Made by a program: the position numbers and the translations under genes. A stretch of DNA of 28,940 nt from IMG/VR virus record IMGVR_UViG_3300046167_000077, positions 1 to 28,940 of that record; one strand, written 5' to 3'. This document shows positions 6,952 through 12,588 of the stretch, in pieces. How positions within the stretch are numbered: position 1 is the stretch's first letter; the number at the start of each line of letters is the position of its first letter. The notes under the pieces were generated by a model, which was not told the DNA's origin, did not search any database, and worked only from the letters and a program-made list of their open reading frames with translations. This stretch comes from a virus.

Positions 6952-7233
6952 ATGACTGCTGAAGAAAGAAAAAAAGCTCCTGTTTATTCAGGGGTTTTAA
7001 ATTATTTTCCAGATGCTATTTTAGAAGTGGCAAAAGTTTCTTATATTGGTAATCAGCAACACCATCCAGACAAACCTTTGCATTGGGATAGAAACAAGAG
7101 TACAGACGAATTAGACGCTCTTACAAGACATTTAATAGACGCAGGTAAATTAGATTCAGATGGTATGAGACATTCAGCAAAGGTAGCTTGGAGAGCTTTA
7201 GCTAACTTACAAAAGGAAATAGAAAACGATTAA
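6952..7233 (+). CDS. MazZ-like dATP/dGTP diphosphohydrolase family protein
   Basis: A 93-residue protein with the family core RKKAPVYSGVLNYFPDAI, EVAKVSYIGNQQHHP, LHWDRNKSTDELDAL, RHLIDAG and HSAKVAWRALANLQKE. I recognise this as the domain named dATP/dGTP diphosphohydrolase N-terminal, which includes MazZ of phages that use 2-aminoadenine; these enzymes convert dGTP to dGMP. The conserved E/D/H positions are present, and the length is that of a single domain. No purZ- or datZ-like gene is seen in the window, so a base-modified genome is not supported, and nucleotide-pool control is the simpler reading. It begins directly after the SSB stop. Confidence 0.7.
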   Translation: MTAEERKKAPVYSGVLNYFPDAILEVAKVSYIGNQQHHPDKPLHWDRNKSTDELDALTRHLIDAGKLDSDGMRHSAKVAWRALANLQKEIEND

Positions 7234-7234
7234 T

Positions 7235-8149
7235 ATGTTAATAAACTTTGACGACCAGATAGATAAACTTTATAAAATAAGAAATGGTCAAATGGTTGAA
7301 GGATTAACATTAGGATTCCCAGAAATAGACGAATATTTTAGATTTAAGGCAGGTAATTTTCTTGTATGCCTTGGACACGCAAACGTAGGTAAAACGACTG
7401 TTATACTTTATTTAATGTTGCTTTATTCATTAAAGCATAATACAAGATGGTTAGTATTTTCTAGTGAGAATGATGCACACAGTATTATAAGAAAACTAAT
7501 AGAGTTCTTAGCTGCTAAACCAATCAACAAAATTCCTGAAGAAGAATTTAACAAACACAAAGAATTTATATTTCATCAATTTAAGATTATTGACACTAAC
7601 CAATTACATACATATAAATCTTTATTAACTTTAGCTACTAATATTAAAAAAGCGTGGAACTACCAAGGGTTCTTAATAGACCCTTATAACTCTTTAATGA
7701 AGGATAGAGATATGTTAAAAGGAATTAACTCACACGATTATGATTATGAGGCAACGTCTGAGATACGATTATTCTGTAAAACTCATAATGTATCAGTATG
7801 GTTAAACACTCACGCAGCTACAGAATCTTTAAGAAAGAAACATAATATACAAGATGAATACGCAGGACATCCAATACCTCCTATGGCTAGTGATGTAGAG
7901 GGTGGTGGTAAGTTTGTAAATAGAAGTGATGAGTTTATAGTAATTCACAGATATACACAACACCCTACAGATTGGATGTATAATCACATACACGTAAGAA
8001 AAGTAAAAGATATTGATACAGGTGGGAGACCTACTCCATTAGATGAACCTATAAAACTAAAATCAATTTTAAATAATGTAGGATTCCAAATTAATGGAAG
8101 TAATTTAATTAGTCCTACTATGACAGAACAAGTTAACTTTCCATTTTGA
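7235..8149 (+). CDS. RecA/DnaB-fold ATPase, putative replicative helicase
   Basis: A 304-residue protein with one RecA-type ATPase core. Walker A is GHANVGKT (residues 47-54), an SSEND motif lies at 76-80, Walker B is GFLIDP (145-150) and a VWLNTHAA strand at 188-195 resembles motif H3/sensor of DnaB-type helicases. There is no primase or DnaB N-terminal domain, so it is shorter than full DnaB. It is the only helicase-like protein in the window and sits next to SSB. It most likely unwinds or loads at the phage origin with host polymerase and primase; a RecA-like or KaiC-like recombination role is the alternative. Its stop overlaps the next TTG start. Confidence 0.8.
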   Translation: MLINFDDQIDKLYKIRNGQMVEGLTLGFPEIDEYFRFKAGNFLVCLGHANVGKTTVILYLMLLYSLKHNTRWLVFSSENDAHSIIRKLIEFLAAKPINKIPEEEFNKHKEFIFHQFKIIDTNQLHTYKSLLTLATNIKKAWNYQGFLIDPYNSLMKDRDMLKGINSHDYDYEATSEIRLFCKTHNVSVWLNTHAATESLRKKHNIQDEYAGHPIPPMASDVEGGGKFVNRSDEFIVIHRYTQHPTDWMYNHIHVRKVKDIDTGGRPTPLDEPIKLKSILNNVGFQINGSNLISPTMTEQVNFPF

Positions 8150-8625
8150 AAACACCAGTAGAAATAGCGTATAAGAAACATAATCAATGGACAGATATTG
8201 TTATAACTTTTGGAGGTTTAAATAAAGAAGAAGCTGAAGATATAGTACAAACTATGTATATTCTTTTAATCAAAAATACCAGGAAAGGTATTGACTTTAT
8301 GTACGGTGATGAAATAAACTATTATTATGTATTTAAATTATTAAGAGGTTTGTATGTAGATTTGATTAGAAAGAAAAGTAAAGTTAAATTAGTTAGCTTA
8401 GAAAATATAGAACCTATTACAGAGATTGACCATAACAACTATGATGAGGTCTATCAGAAGCTACAGGAGATACTAAAAGATATGTACTGGTACGATAAAA
8501 AAGTATATGAAATAGTAGAAGATGGCACTAATATAAGTGAACTATCCAGAAAAAGTAAAATAAGTTATTACAGCTTATACAATACATATAAGAAAGTTAA
8601 ACAGAAACTAAAAGAAAATTTATAG
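8146..8625 (+). CDS. sigma-70-like RNA polymerase sigma factor, phage-encoded
   Basis: A 159-residue protein with the two-part plan of a short (ECF-like) sigma factor. The region-2-like part includes LNKEEAEDIVQTMYILLI (25-42) and FKLLRGLYVDLIRKKSK (63-79). A linker follows, and a C-terminal helix-turn-helix, NISELSRKSKISYYSLYNTYKKVKQKLKE, spans 129-157. Translation starts at TTG, overlapping the previous stop as TTGA; starting there gives the family-like N-terminus KTPVEIAYKKHNQW, and the first ATG would cut into region 2. It should bind host core polymerase and direct it to phage promoters. The repeated element described at 12284, 15217, 22146, 23526 and 25830 is its likely target, by inference. 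Confidence 0.75.
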   Translation: MKTPVEIAYKKHNQWTDIVITFGGLNKEEAEDIVQTMYILLIKNTRKGIDFMYGDEINYYYVFKLLRGLYVDLIRKKSKVKLVSLENIEPITEIDHNNYDEVYQKLQEILKDMYWYDKKVYEIVEDGTNISELSRKSKISYYSLYNTYKKVKQKLKENL

Positions 8626-9131
8626 TGGTAATTAATCAAATATATATTTTAGATGAAAGTGAACAAAAGATAGTTGAACTTTGTGCTATGCAAAGGCAAA
8701 ACAATAAAAGTAAAACAGGTTGGGATGGTTATAAAACAGTAAATGTTAAATCTGATGTAGAATTAAATATAGTTGGCTTTGGTGGTGAGTTTATTTTTGC
8801 TAGAGAAAACAATTTATATCCAGATTTTAAAATACATAACACATCTAAACAATTACAAACAGATAATTATGATGCTGTATGGAATGGATATTCTGTTGAT
8901 ATAAAAGTTAATAGAAACAAAAATAATCCTTTGATGATTCCTAAATATGCTAAAAGTAATTGCAAGATATTTGCATTATTTACTTGTAATTATCCTGAAT
9001 ATATATTTGAAGGTTTTATAACAAACGAAATAATATTCCAAGAAAAAAATCTAAAAATGACAAGAGTAGAAGCATATGTAATTGAAAAGAAAAACTTATT
9101 AAGCCATATAGAATTAAATAATATATTATGA
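8625..9131 (+). CDS. putative PD-(D/E)XK-fold nuclease
   Basis: A 168-residue protein with a restriction-endonuclease-like plan. A helical part with GFGGEFIFARENNLYPDF (residues 50-67) carries the helix glutamate. It is followed by YDAVWNGYSVDIKVNR (78-93), where D-x(9)-D-I-K reads as the PD...DxK metal site, and then by beta/alpha segments. It starts at GTG sharing one base with the previous TAG stop; no better start is nearby. It may process phage or host DNA. Fold assignment rests on motif spacing alone. Confidence 0.6.
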   Translation: MVINQIYILDESEQKIVELCAMQRQNNKSKTGWDGYKTVNVKSDVELNIVGFGGEFIFARENNLYPDFKIHNTSKQLQTDNYDAVWNGYSVDIKVNRNKNNPLMIPKYAKSNCKIFALFTCNYPEYIFEGFITNEIIFQEKNLKMTRVEAYVIEKKNLLSHIELNNIL

Positions 9132-9289
9132 AACTAGGAAACTTAGTAGAACTTATAACAACATACACAGGAATAAAATACATAGTGGATACTTACCATA
9201 GTGTGAGGGGAACTAAGTGTGAATGTGACAAAAGAAAAGATGCTTTAAATCAATTTAAAATAGACAGAAATGGAATCACAAAAGTTTAG
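9128..9289 (+). CDS. 53-aa protein with a CxC motif
   Basis: A 53-residue protein starting MKLGNLVELITTYTGIKYIV. It carries a TKCECDKRKDALN motif at residues 29-41, in which the two Cys could bind a metal as a dimer. I recall that TYYTGIK...C.CD.R..  is a conserved small family in flavobacterial phages of unknown role. It is joined by ATGA to the upstream nuclease gene and overlaps the next gene by 20 nt. Confidence 0.65.
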   Translation: MKLGNLVELITTYTGIKYIVDTYHSVRGTKCECDKRKDALNQFKIDRNGITKV

Positions 9290-9488
9290 TAAAGAAGAAT
9301 ATAAAAACTGGACAGAGTTTAAATCTGCTAATGGTAAAAGCATAAATAGAAAAGAACAAGAGTTAATAGCTAAACTACATTCTAAGTACTTTAAGCACTC
9401 GTATTATTTACCTTGTACTTGCACTCCAAAAACATATATAGCGTGGATTAAACAACTTAATGATATTTACGCTAATGGGATTAAATAA
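9270..9488 (+). CDS. 72-aa protein with CTCTP motif, unknown function
   Basis: A 72-residue protein starting MESQKFSKEEYKNWTEF, with a central helix KEQELIAKLHSKYFKHSYYLPC and the motif CTCTPKTYIAWIKQLNDIY. It resembles the preceding protein in having a closely spaced Cys pair. The start lies within the end of the preceding gene (20 nt overlap) and its end overlaps the next gene. Conserved W and Y residues suggest a folded small domain; function unknown. Confidence 0.65.
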   Translation: MESQKFSKEEYKNWTEFKSANGKSINRKEQELIAKLHSKYFKHSYYLPCTCTPKTYIAWIKQLNDIYANGIK

Positions 9489-9894
9489 GATACACTTATA
9501 TGAACAAACAGTAGTCAAGGTACTAAACTTAGATAACTGGGATTTAAAATGGTCAGGTAATGGCTTTGAGCATTATGATGCTGAAGGATATACTCCTAAG
9601 GGACATAGATGCGTAATAGAAATGAAATTTAGAAATAAATACTATGAAGAAAAGATGTTAGAAGTATTTAAGTATGAACAACTTATAAGTATGGATTCTG
9701 AAATTGTTAAGCTCTATTTTGTATCAGACCCTAAAGGAAACTACTTGTATTGGTTGAACTATTTAGAGATGCCTGAACCTGTAGAAATGTATTGTCCTGA
9801 TACTACAATGTGGACTAAGAAACGATTATTAAAACCTGTATATCTTCTAAAAGAAAAACACGCTAGTATTATAAATAAAGATATACATAATTAA
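9475..9894 (+). CDS. putative PD-(D/E)XK nuclease
   Basis: A 139-residue protein. The segment HYDAEGYTPKGHRCVIEMKFRN (about residues 33-54) has D-x(12)-E-M-K, a PD-(D/E)XK metal site. It is followed by the helix KYYEEKMLEVFKYEQLI, the usual position for a conserved Lys/Tyr. I use ATG 9475, giving MGLNKIHLYEQTVVK and a 14-nt overlap with the previous stop; an in-frame ATG at 9460 would add five residues and a longer overlap. It is the last gene before the non-coding stretch. It may take part in DNA processing or host DNA breakdown. Confidence 0.6.
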   Translation: MGLNKIHLYEQTVVKVLNLDNWDLKWSGNGFEHYDAEGYTPKGHRCVIEMKFRNKYYEEKMLEVFKYEQLISMDSEIVKLYFVSDPKGNYLYWLNYLEMPEPVEMYCPDTTMWTKKRLLKPVYLLKEKHASIINKDIHN

Positions 9895-9897
9895 ATT

Positions 9898-9927
9898 TTG
9901 TTAATAACATTTTATTACTTATATTAG
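9898..9927 (+). promoter_or_regulatory. promoter upstream of the structured RNA
   Basis: TTGTTAAT begins at 9898 and TATATTAG begins 22 nt later at 9920. The same two boxes with the same 22-nt offset occur at 14620/14642. Transcription would start near 9932, about 20 nt before the closing stem of the proposed RNA. Confidence 0.65.
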
Positions 9928-9952
9928 CATTATTAACAAACGTACATTAATT

Positions 9953-10226
9953 TACTGAGATTAGGCAAAACGCATAGGGAGACAAGGCGCATAACTTGGA
10001 AACGATGCTTATTACTGAATAGCGACTGAAACTTAAGTAAGTACGCACCTTAGGGAGTGCTAGGGAAAAGATAGTTATACAAGCTCTATGAGAATAGACA
10101 TACCCAAGCGAGGTATAGGAGTTATTTGAAAGATTAATAACGAAATGAAATCGTAACCTGTCTATGGGCGAACTTGAAAACAAATATGGCAGTTGTATTT
10201 GCAATAGCAATTAACTAATCTTAGTA
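9953..10226 (+). ncRNA. candidate structured non-coding RNA (about 274 nt), unknown class
   Basis: The stretch 9895-10254 has no convincing ORF on the + strand. It is richer in G+C than its flanks: about 38% in 9961-10200 by hand count, against roughly a quarter in 10261-10320. Its ends pair: 9953-9964 (TACTGAGATTAG) with 10215-10226 (CTAATCTTAGTA), 12 bp with one G-U. Inside I see GCAC/GTGC (10045-10048 with 10057-10060); ATAGACA/TGTCTAT (10094-10100 with 10159-10165) enclosing TACC/GGTA (10101-10104 with 10112-10115) and GTTATT/AATAAC (10121-10126 with 10136-10141); and CAAATA/TATTTG (10181-10186 with 10196-10201). Several GAAA segments recur. A promoter lies just upstream and no terminator follows before the gene at 10255, so it may be a free RNA or a long structured leader. 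I cannot match it to a known RNA family. Confidence 0.6.
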
Positions 10227-10254
10227 TTTAATAAACAAACTAAAAAATAAAATT

Positions 10255-10419
10255 ATGTCAGAACCAATAAGTAATGAAATTTTTGAAACATTTAGAATTA
10301 GAGAAAGAGTAAAAGAACAAAAAAAAGCTATTAAACTTCTTGCAGAACAAGGATACACTATACTCGATTTAGAAAATAATATTATAAATAAAAATAATAT
10401 TAAAGAAACTAATATCTAA
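10255..10419 (+). CDS. 54-aa charged helical protein
   Basis: A 54-residue protein starting MSEPISNEIFETFRIRERVK. It has a charged helix through residue 30, then GYTILDLENN and an Asn/Lys-rich tail. It is the first gene after the structured RNA and would be on the same transcript if no end occurs there. It contains no recognised motif. Confidence 0.6.
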   Translation: MSEPISNEIFETFRIRERVKEQKKAIKLLAEQGYTILDLENNIINKNNIKETNI

Positions 10420-10425
10420 AACAAA

Positions 10426-10554
10426 ATGAGACAAAGACGGTATAGAAGCAATCAGGGTAGAAATCCTGCTAAAGAAAGAGCATCCTTAAAAATAGTTGCT
10501 TATAGTATAATTGGAATACTAATCACAATAATAATTTACTATGCCTATACCTAA
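10426..10554 (+). CDS. 42-aa basic membrane peptide
   Basis: A 42-residue ORF starting MRQRRYRSNQGRNPAKERA. A very basic N-terminus is followed by one membrane segment (about residues 23-41). The positive-inside rule would put the N-terminus in the cytoplasm. It starts 6 nt after the preceding stop behind AAAACAAAATG and overlaps the next gene by 14 nt. Function unknown. Confidence 0.5.
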   Translation: MRQRRYRSNQGRNPAKERASLKIVAYSIIGILITIIIYYAYT

Positions 10555-10681
10555 AAAGAAATCATCAGAAACAAATAACGAATTTATTAATCGTTGTATG
10601 TCAGACCAAGTAATGATTAAAGAATATACGAATCAAAATCAAAGATTGGCAGTATGTGCAGCACAGCTTAAAACAAAATGA
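10541..10681 (+). CDS. 46-aa conserved phage protein (CM...QRLAVC motif)
   Basis: A 46-residue protein starting MPIPKKKSSE. The motif FINRCMSDQVMIKEYTNQNQR followed by LAVCAAQ is the small pattern C-M-x(8,9)-E-Y/F-x(2,4)-Q-R-x-A-V-C found widely in phages, often at the start of capsid-protease or XkdF proteins. Here it stands alone in the early region. Its stop overlaps the next start (ATGA). The exact role of the motif is unknown to me; the two Cys could bind metal. Confidence 0.7.
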   Translation: MPIPKKKSSETNNEFINRCMSDQVMIKEYTNQNQRLAVCAAQLKTK

Positions 10682-10941
10682 CACTTTTTCAAAGACAGAT
10701 ATACGAAGCAAACTTCAATTATATAGGGCAAACATTAATCAAAGCATACGACAAGAAAAAAAAGAACAAAGAATCTACTAAGGAATTATCAAACCTTATA
10801 AAGAATTTAAATGAGATGTATATGTTCACTAATAATGCTTTAAACGAATTGCATATAATGGATTTTAAAATTAAATTAGCAGAATCAGATAAACTAAGAG
10901 CTATAGAAAGAGCAAGAAAATCAGAAAAACTATTAAAATGA
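10678..10941 (+). CDS. 87-aa helical protein upstream of exonuclease
   Basis: An 87-residue, all-helical, Lys-rich protein starting MTLFQRQIYEANFNYIG, with a probable coiled coil at residues 25-87. It has ATGA junctions at both ends, with the CM motif gene upstream and the RecE-like nuclease downstream. That tight coupling hints at work with the nuclease, perhaps as an annealing or stimulating partner, but no family is recognised. Confidence 0.6.
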   Translation: MTLFQRQIYEANFNYIGQTLIKAYDKKKKNKESTKELSNLIKNLNEMYMFTNNALNELHIMDFKIKLAESDKLRAIERARKSEKLLK

Positions 10942-11705
10942 TACAACTACTAGACGGTAAAAACTATGACCATAAAGAACTATTATCTAAAATGGATGAT
11001 GATTCTTTCTACTATGGAGAACTTAATAAGTTAGCATTAAGTAGCTCCTCACTTAAATTACTATTATCAAGTCCTAAAACTTATAAGCACGTTACTCAGT
11101 ATGGAAATCCAGAAACACAACCTTTAAGAGATGGGTGGTTATTTCATACAGCTATATTAGAACCTCACGTTTTTAATGCACAGATATTTGTAGATGTTGC
11201 TAGTAAGAATACAAAAGCATATAAATTAGCAAAGGAAGAACACGGTAGAGTATTTACAATGCAAGAAAAGAATAAAGCTGAGAAATTAGCAGATGCTTTC
11301 TTTAGAAACGAACACGCACTTAAAATGATAACTGACTGTGATTTTGAAGTTCCTGCAATAGGCAATGTTTGTGGTTATCCATTTAGAGGTAAGGCAGACG
11401 TTCTGGGAAAAGGTAGAATAGTAGATTTAAAAACTACAACAGACATTAAAGGTTTTCCATATGCTGCAAAGAAATACGGATATGATGTACAATGCTATTT
11501 ATACTGTGAACTATTTAAGGTGGGATATGAAGAATTCAAATTCCTAGTAATGGACAAAGGAAGTTTAGATTTAGGTGTATGGGATTGTTCAGAAGAATTT
11601 TATTTAGAAGGTAAAAGAAAAGTAGAGAAGGCAGTAGATATATTTGAAACATTCTTTATTAATGGAGCTGCATTAGATGACTACATATTGACAGGTACGC
11701 TTTGA
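10938..11705 (+). CDS. RecE / exonuclease VIII-like PD-(D/E)XK nuclease
   Basis: A 255-residue nuclease. The N-terminal helix SSSSLKLLLSSPKTYKH is followed by GWLFHTAILEP (residues 66-76, the G-x3-H motif). The core is FEVPAIGNVCGYPFRGKADVLG with D154, then RIVDLKTT (160-167) with the D-x-K site, then the helix YDVQCYLYCELF with Q185 and Y188. These are the ordered motifs of the RecB/ExoVIII (PDDEXK) nucleases. It should resect double-stranded ends to give 3' single strands for annealing, working with the phage SSB and ninG-like protein. No recognisable recT/beta gene lies beside it, which is notable. Confidence 0.8.
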   Translation: MIQLLDGKNYDHKELLSKMDDDSFYYGELNKLALSSSSLKLLLSSPKTYKHVTQYGNPETQPLRDGWLFHTAILEPHVFNAQIFVDVASKNTKAYKLAKEEHGRVFTMQEKNKAEKLADAFFRNEHALKMITDCDFEVPAIGNVCGYPFRGKADVLGKGRIVDLKTTTDIKGFPYAAKKYGYDVQCYLYCELFKVGYEEFKFLVMDKGSLDLGVWDCSEEFYLEGKRKVEKAVDIFETFFINGAALDDYILTGTL

Positions 11706-11827
11706 AAGAACTAATAGAAGATATAGACATTATAATAGATGCTATAGATATGGGAGACACAGAAGATGCCGTAGGTATGCTTCAGGAGATACAAAGAGAA
11801 CTAAAAATTAAATTATTATTATTATGA
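11702..11827 (+). CDS. 41-aa acidic peptide, TTG start
   Basis: A 41-residue ORF beginning at TTG (MKELIEDIDIIIDAIDMGDT). It is acidic and helical. It exactly fills the gap between the exonuclease and the DnaA-like gene: the start overlaps the previous stop (TTGA) and its stop overlaps the next start (ATGA). That fit, rather than sequence similarity, is the support. It might be a small subunit or regulator. Confidence 0.45.
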   Translation: MKELIEDIDIIIDAIDMGDTEDAVGMLQEIQRELKIKLLLL

Positions 11828-12285
11828 AAGAATCAAATGTTATAAAGCAATCGAGTATAGTAACTGAAAAAAGAGCTTTATATATTGCACAACAAGTAAA
11901 TAAATTATCAGGTTTAGATGTGTTTGAAAATACAAGACAAAGAGAACACGTAGAAGCAAGGTCTTTAGTTTGTTTTGTGCTTAGAAAATATTTAGGAATA
12001 GGATTAAGTAGAATAGCTAACTTCTTTAAAGAGAACGGAAAGAATATGCACCACGCCACAGCACTACATTTAATTAGGAACTATGATATTTATAAATTAT
12101 ACAATAAGAACATAGATAGGTGGCTAGACATTATTATAAATGATATTGATGACGTGGGAAATGAGAACAAAAGAATCTTAATTAAACATCGTATAAAGTA
12201 TCTTACTAATAAAGACATAGACGACTTAGCACTCTACACAGAGGATATGTATAATAAAGTTTTACAAAGAGAAGAAAGTATTTAA
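11824..12285 (+). CDS. DnaA domain-IV-like DNA-binding protein
   Basis: A 153-residue protein. The segment TRQREHVEARSLVCFVLRKYLG (about residues 38-57) followed by GLSRIANFFKENGKNMHHATALHLIRNY (60-87) matches the layout of the DnaA C-terminal DNA-binding domain: the R..xxVxARxxxxxLLR helix, then a helix-turn-helix and an H-x-A/T-x-L-H signature. It has no AAA+ ATPase part. The C-terminal 60 residues are helical and unfamiliar. It may bind the phage origin or act as a transcription regulator. It is the last gene before the late-type promoter and the 14-bp palindrome at 12322-12335, which could be its site. Confidence 0.7.
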   Translation: MKESNVIKQSSIVTEKRALYIAQQVNKLSGLDVFENTRQREHVEARSLVCFVLRKYLGIGLSRIANFFKENGKNMHHATALHLIRNYDIYKLYNKNIDRWLDIIINDIDDVGNENKRILIKHRIKYLTNKDIDDLALYTEDMYNKVLQREESI

Positions 12286-12310
12286 AAATTTAATTTATTT
12301 TTCGATATAT
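12284..12310 (+). promoter_or_regulatory. phage late-type promoter copy upstream of terminase
   Basis: AAAAAT at 12284-12289, 13 nt, then CGATATAT at 12303-12310. These are the same two boxes and spacing as the elements at 15217, 22146, 23526 and 25830. Unlike those, the ATG of the next gene lies 46 nt after the C, so a leader of about 34 nt with a palindrome would be made. Confidence 0.6.
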
Positions 12311-12321
12311 AGATATACAAT

Positions 12322-12335
12322 TTTGATTAATCAAA
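12322..12335. promoter_or_regulatory. 14-bp perfect palindrome, possible operator
   Basis: TTTGATTAATCAAA is a perfect 14-bp inverted repeat lying between the promoter copy at 12284-12310 and the ATG at 12349. The position is that of an operator or a small leader hairpin. Confidence 0.45.
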
Positions 12336-12348
12336 GTTTTTCAAAGAT

Positions 12349-12588
12349 ATGAAAATAGAAAACAGAGGAGGTAAAAGAGAAGGTTCAGGTAGAAAACCTA
12401 AGCAAGAGGAGGTACAATTAATAGAGAAACTTACTCCATTAGAACCTTTAGCATTTGAAGCTCTTAAAGATGGCTTAGAAAAAAAGGACTTTAAATTTGT
12501 TCAACTCTACTATAATTACTTTGCAGGTAAACCAAAAGAAACAAAGGATATAACTATAAACGAAGATGTACCTTTATTTATTGATTAA
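12349..12588 (+). CDS. putative small terminase subunit
   Basis: A 79-residue protein beginning MKIENRGGKREGSGRKPKQE. The GGKREGSGRKPK start is an AT-hook-like basic motif common at the N-terminus of small terminase subunits and related DNA-binding phage proteins. It is followed by helices ending PLEPLAFEALKDGLEKKDFKF and YYNYFAGKPKET, the latter a typical small-terminase segment. It lies immediately before the large terminase gene (TAATG junction). It should recognise the packaging site and load the large subunit. It is shorter than most small subunits. Confidence 0.75.
   Translation: MKIENRGGKREGSGRKPKQEEVQLIEKLTPLEPLAFEALKDGLEKKDFKFVQLYYNYFAGKPKETKDITINEDVPLFID

Noticed and set aside
9947-10210. 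87-codon open frame on the minus strand across the structured RNA region
   Set aside because: Composition is unlike the phage's proteins, no other minus-strand gene exists, and the plus strand shows paired ends and a promoter. Treated as chance.
9953-10226. Group I intron, tmRNA, RNase P or 6S RNA
   Set aside because: I could not find the conserved core sequences of these RNAs, and no gene is interrupted here.
12286-12348. Replication origin with DnaA boxes
   Set aside because: The spacer is AT-rich and next to a DnaA-like gene, but no DnaA-box repeat is visible; only the palindrome and promoter can be supported.
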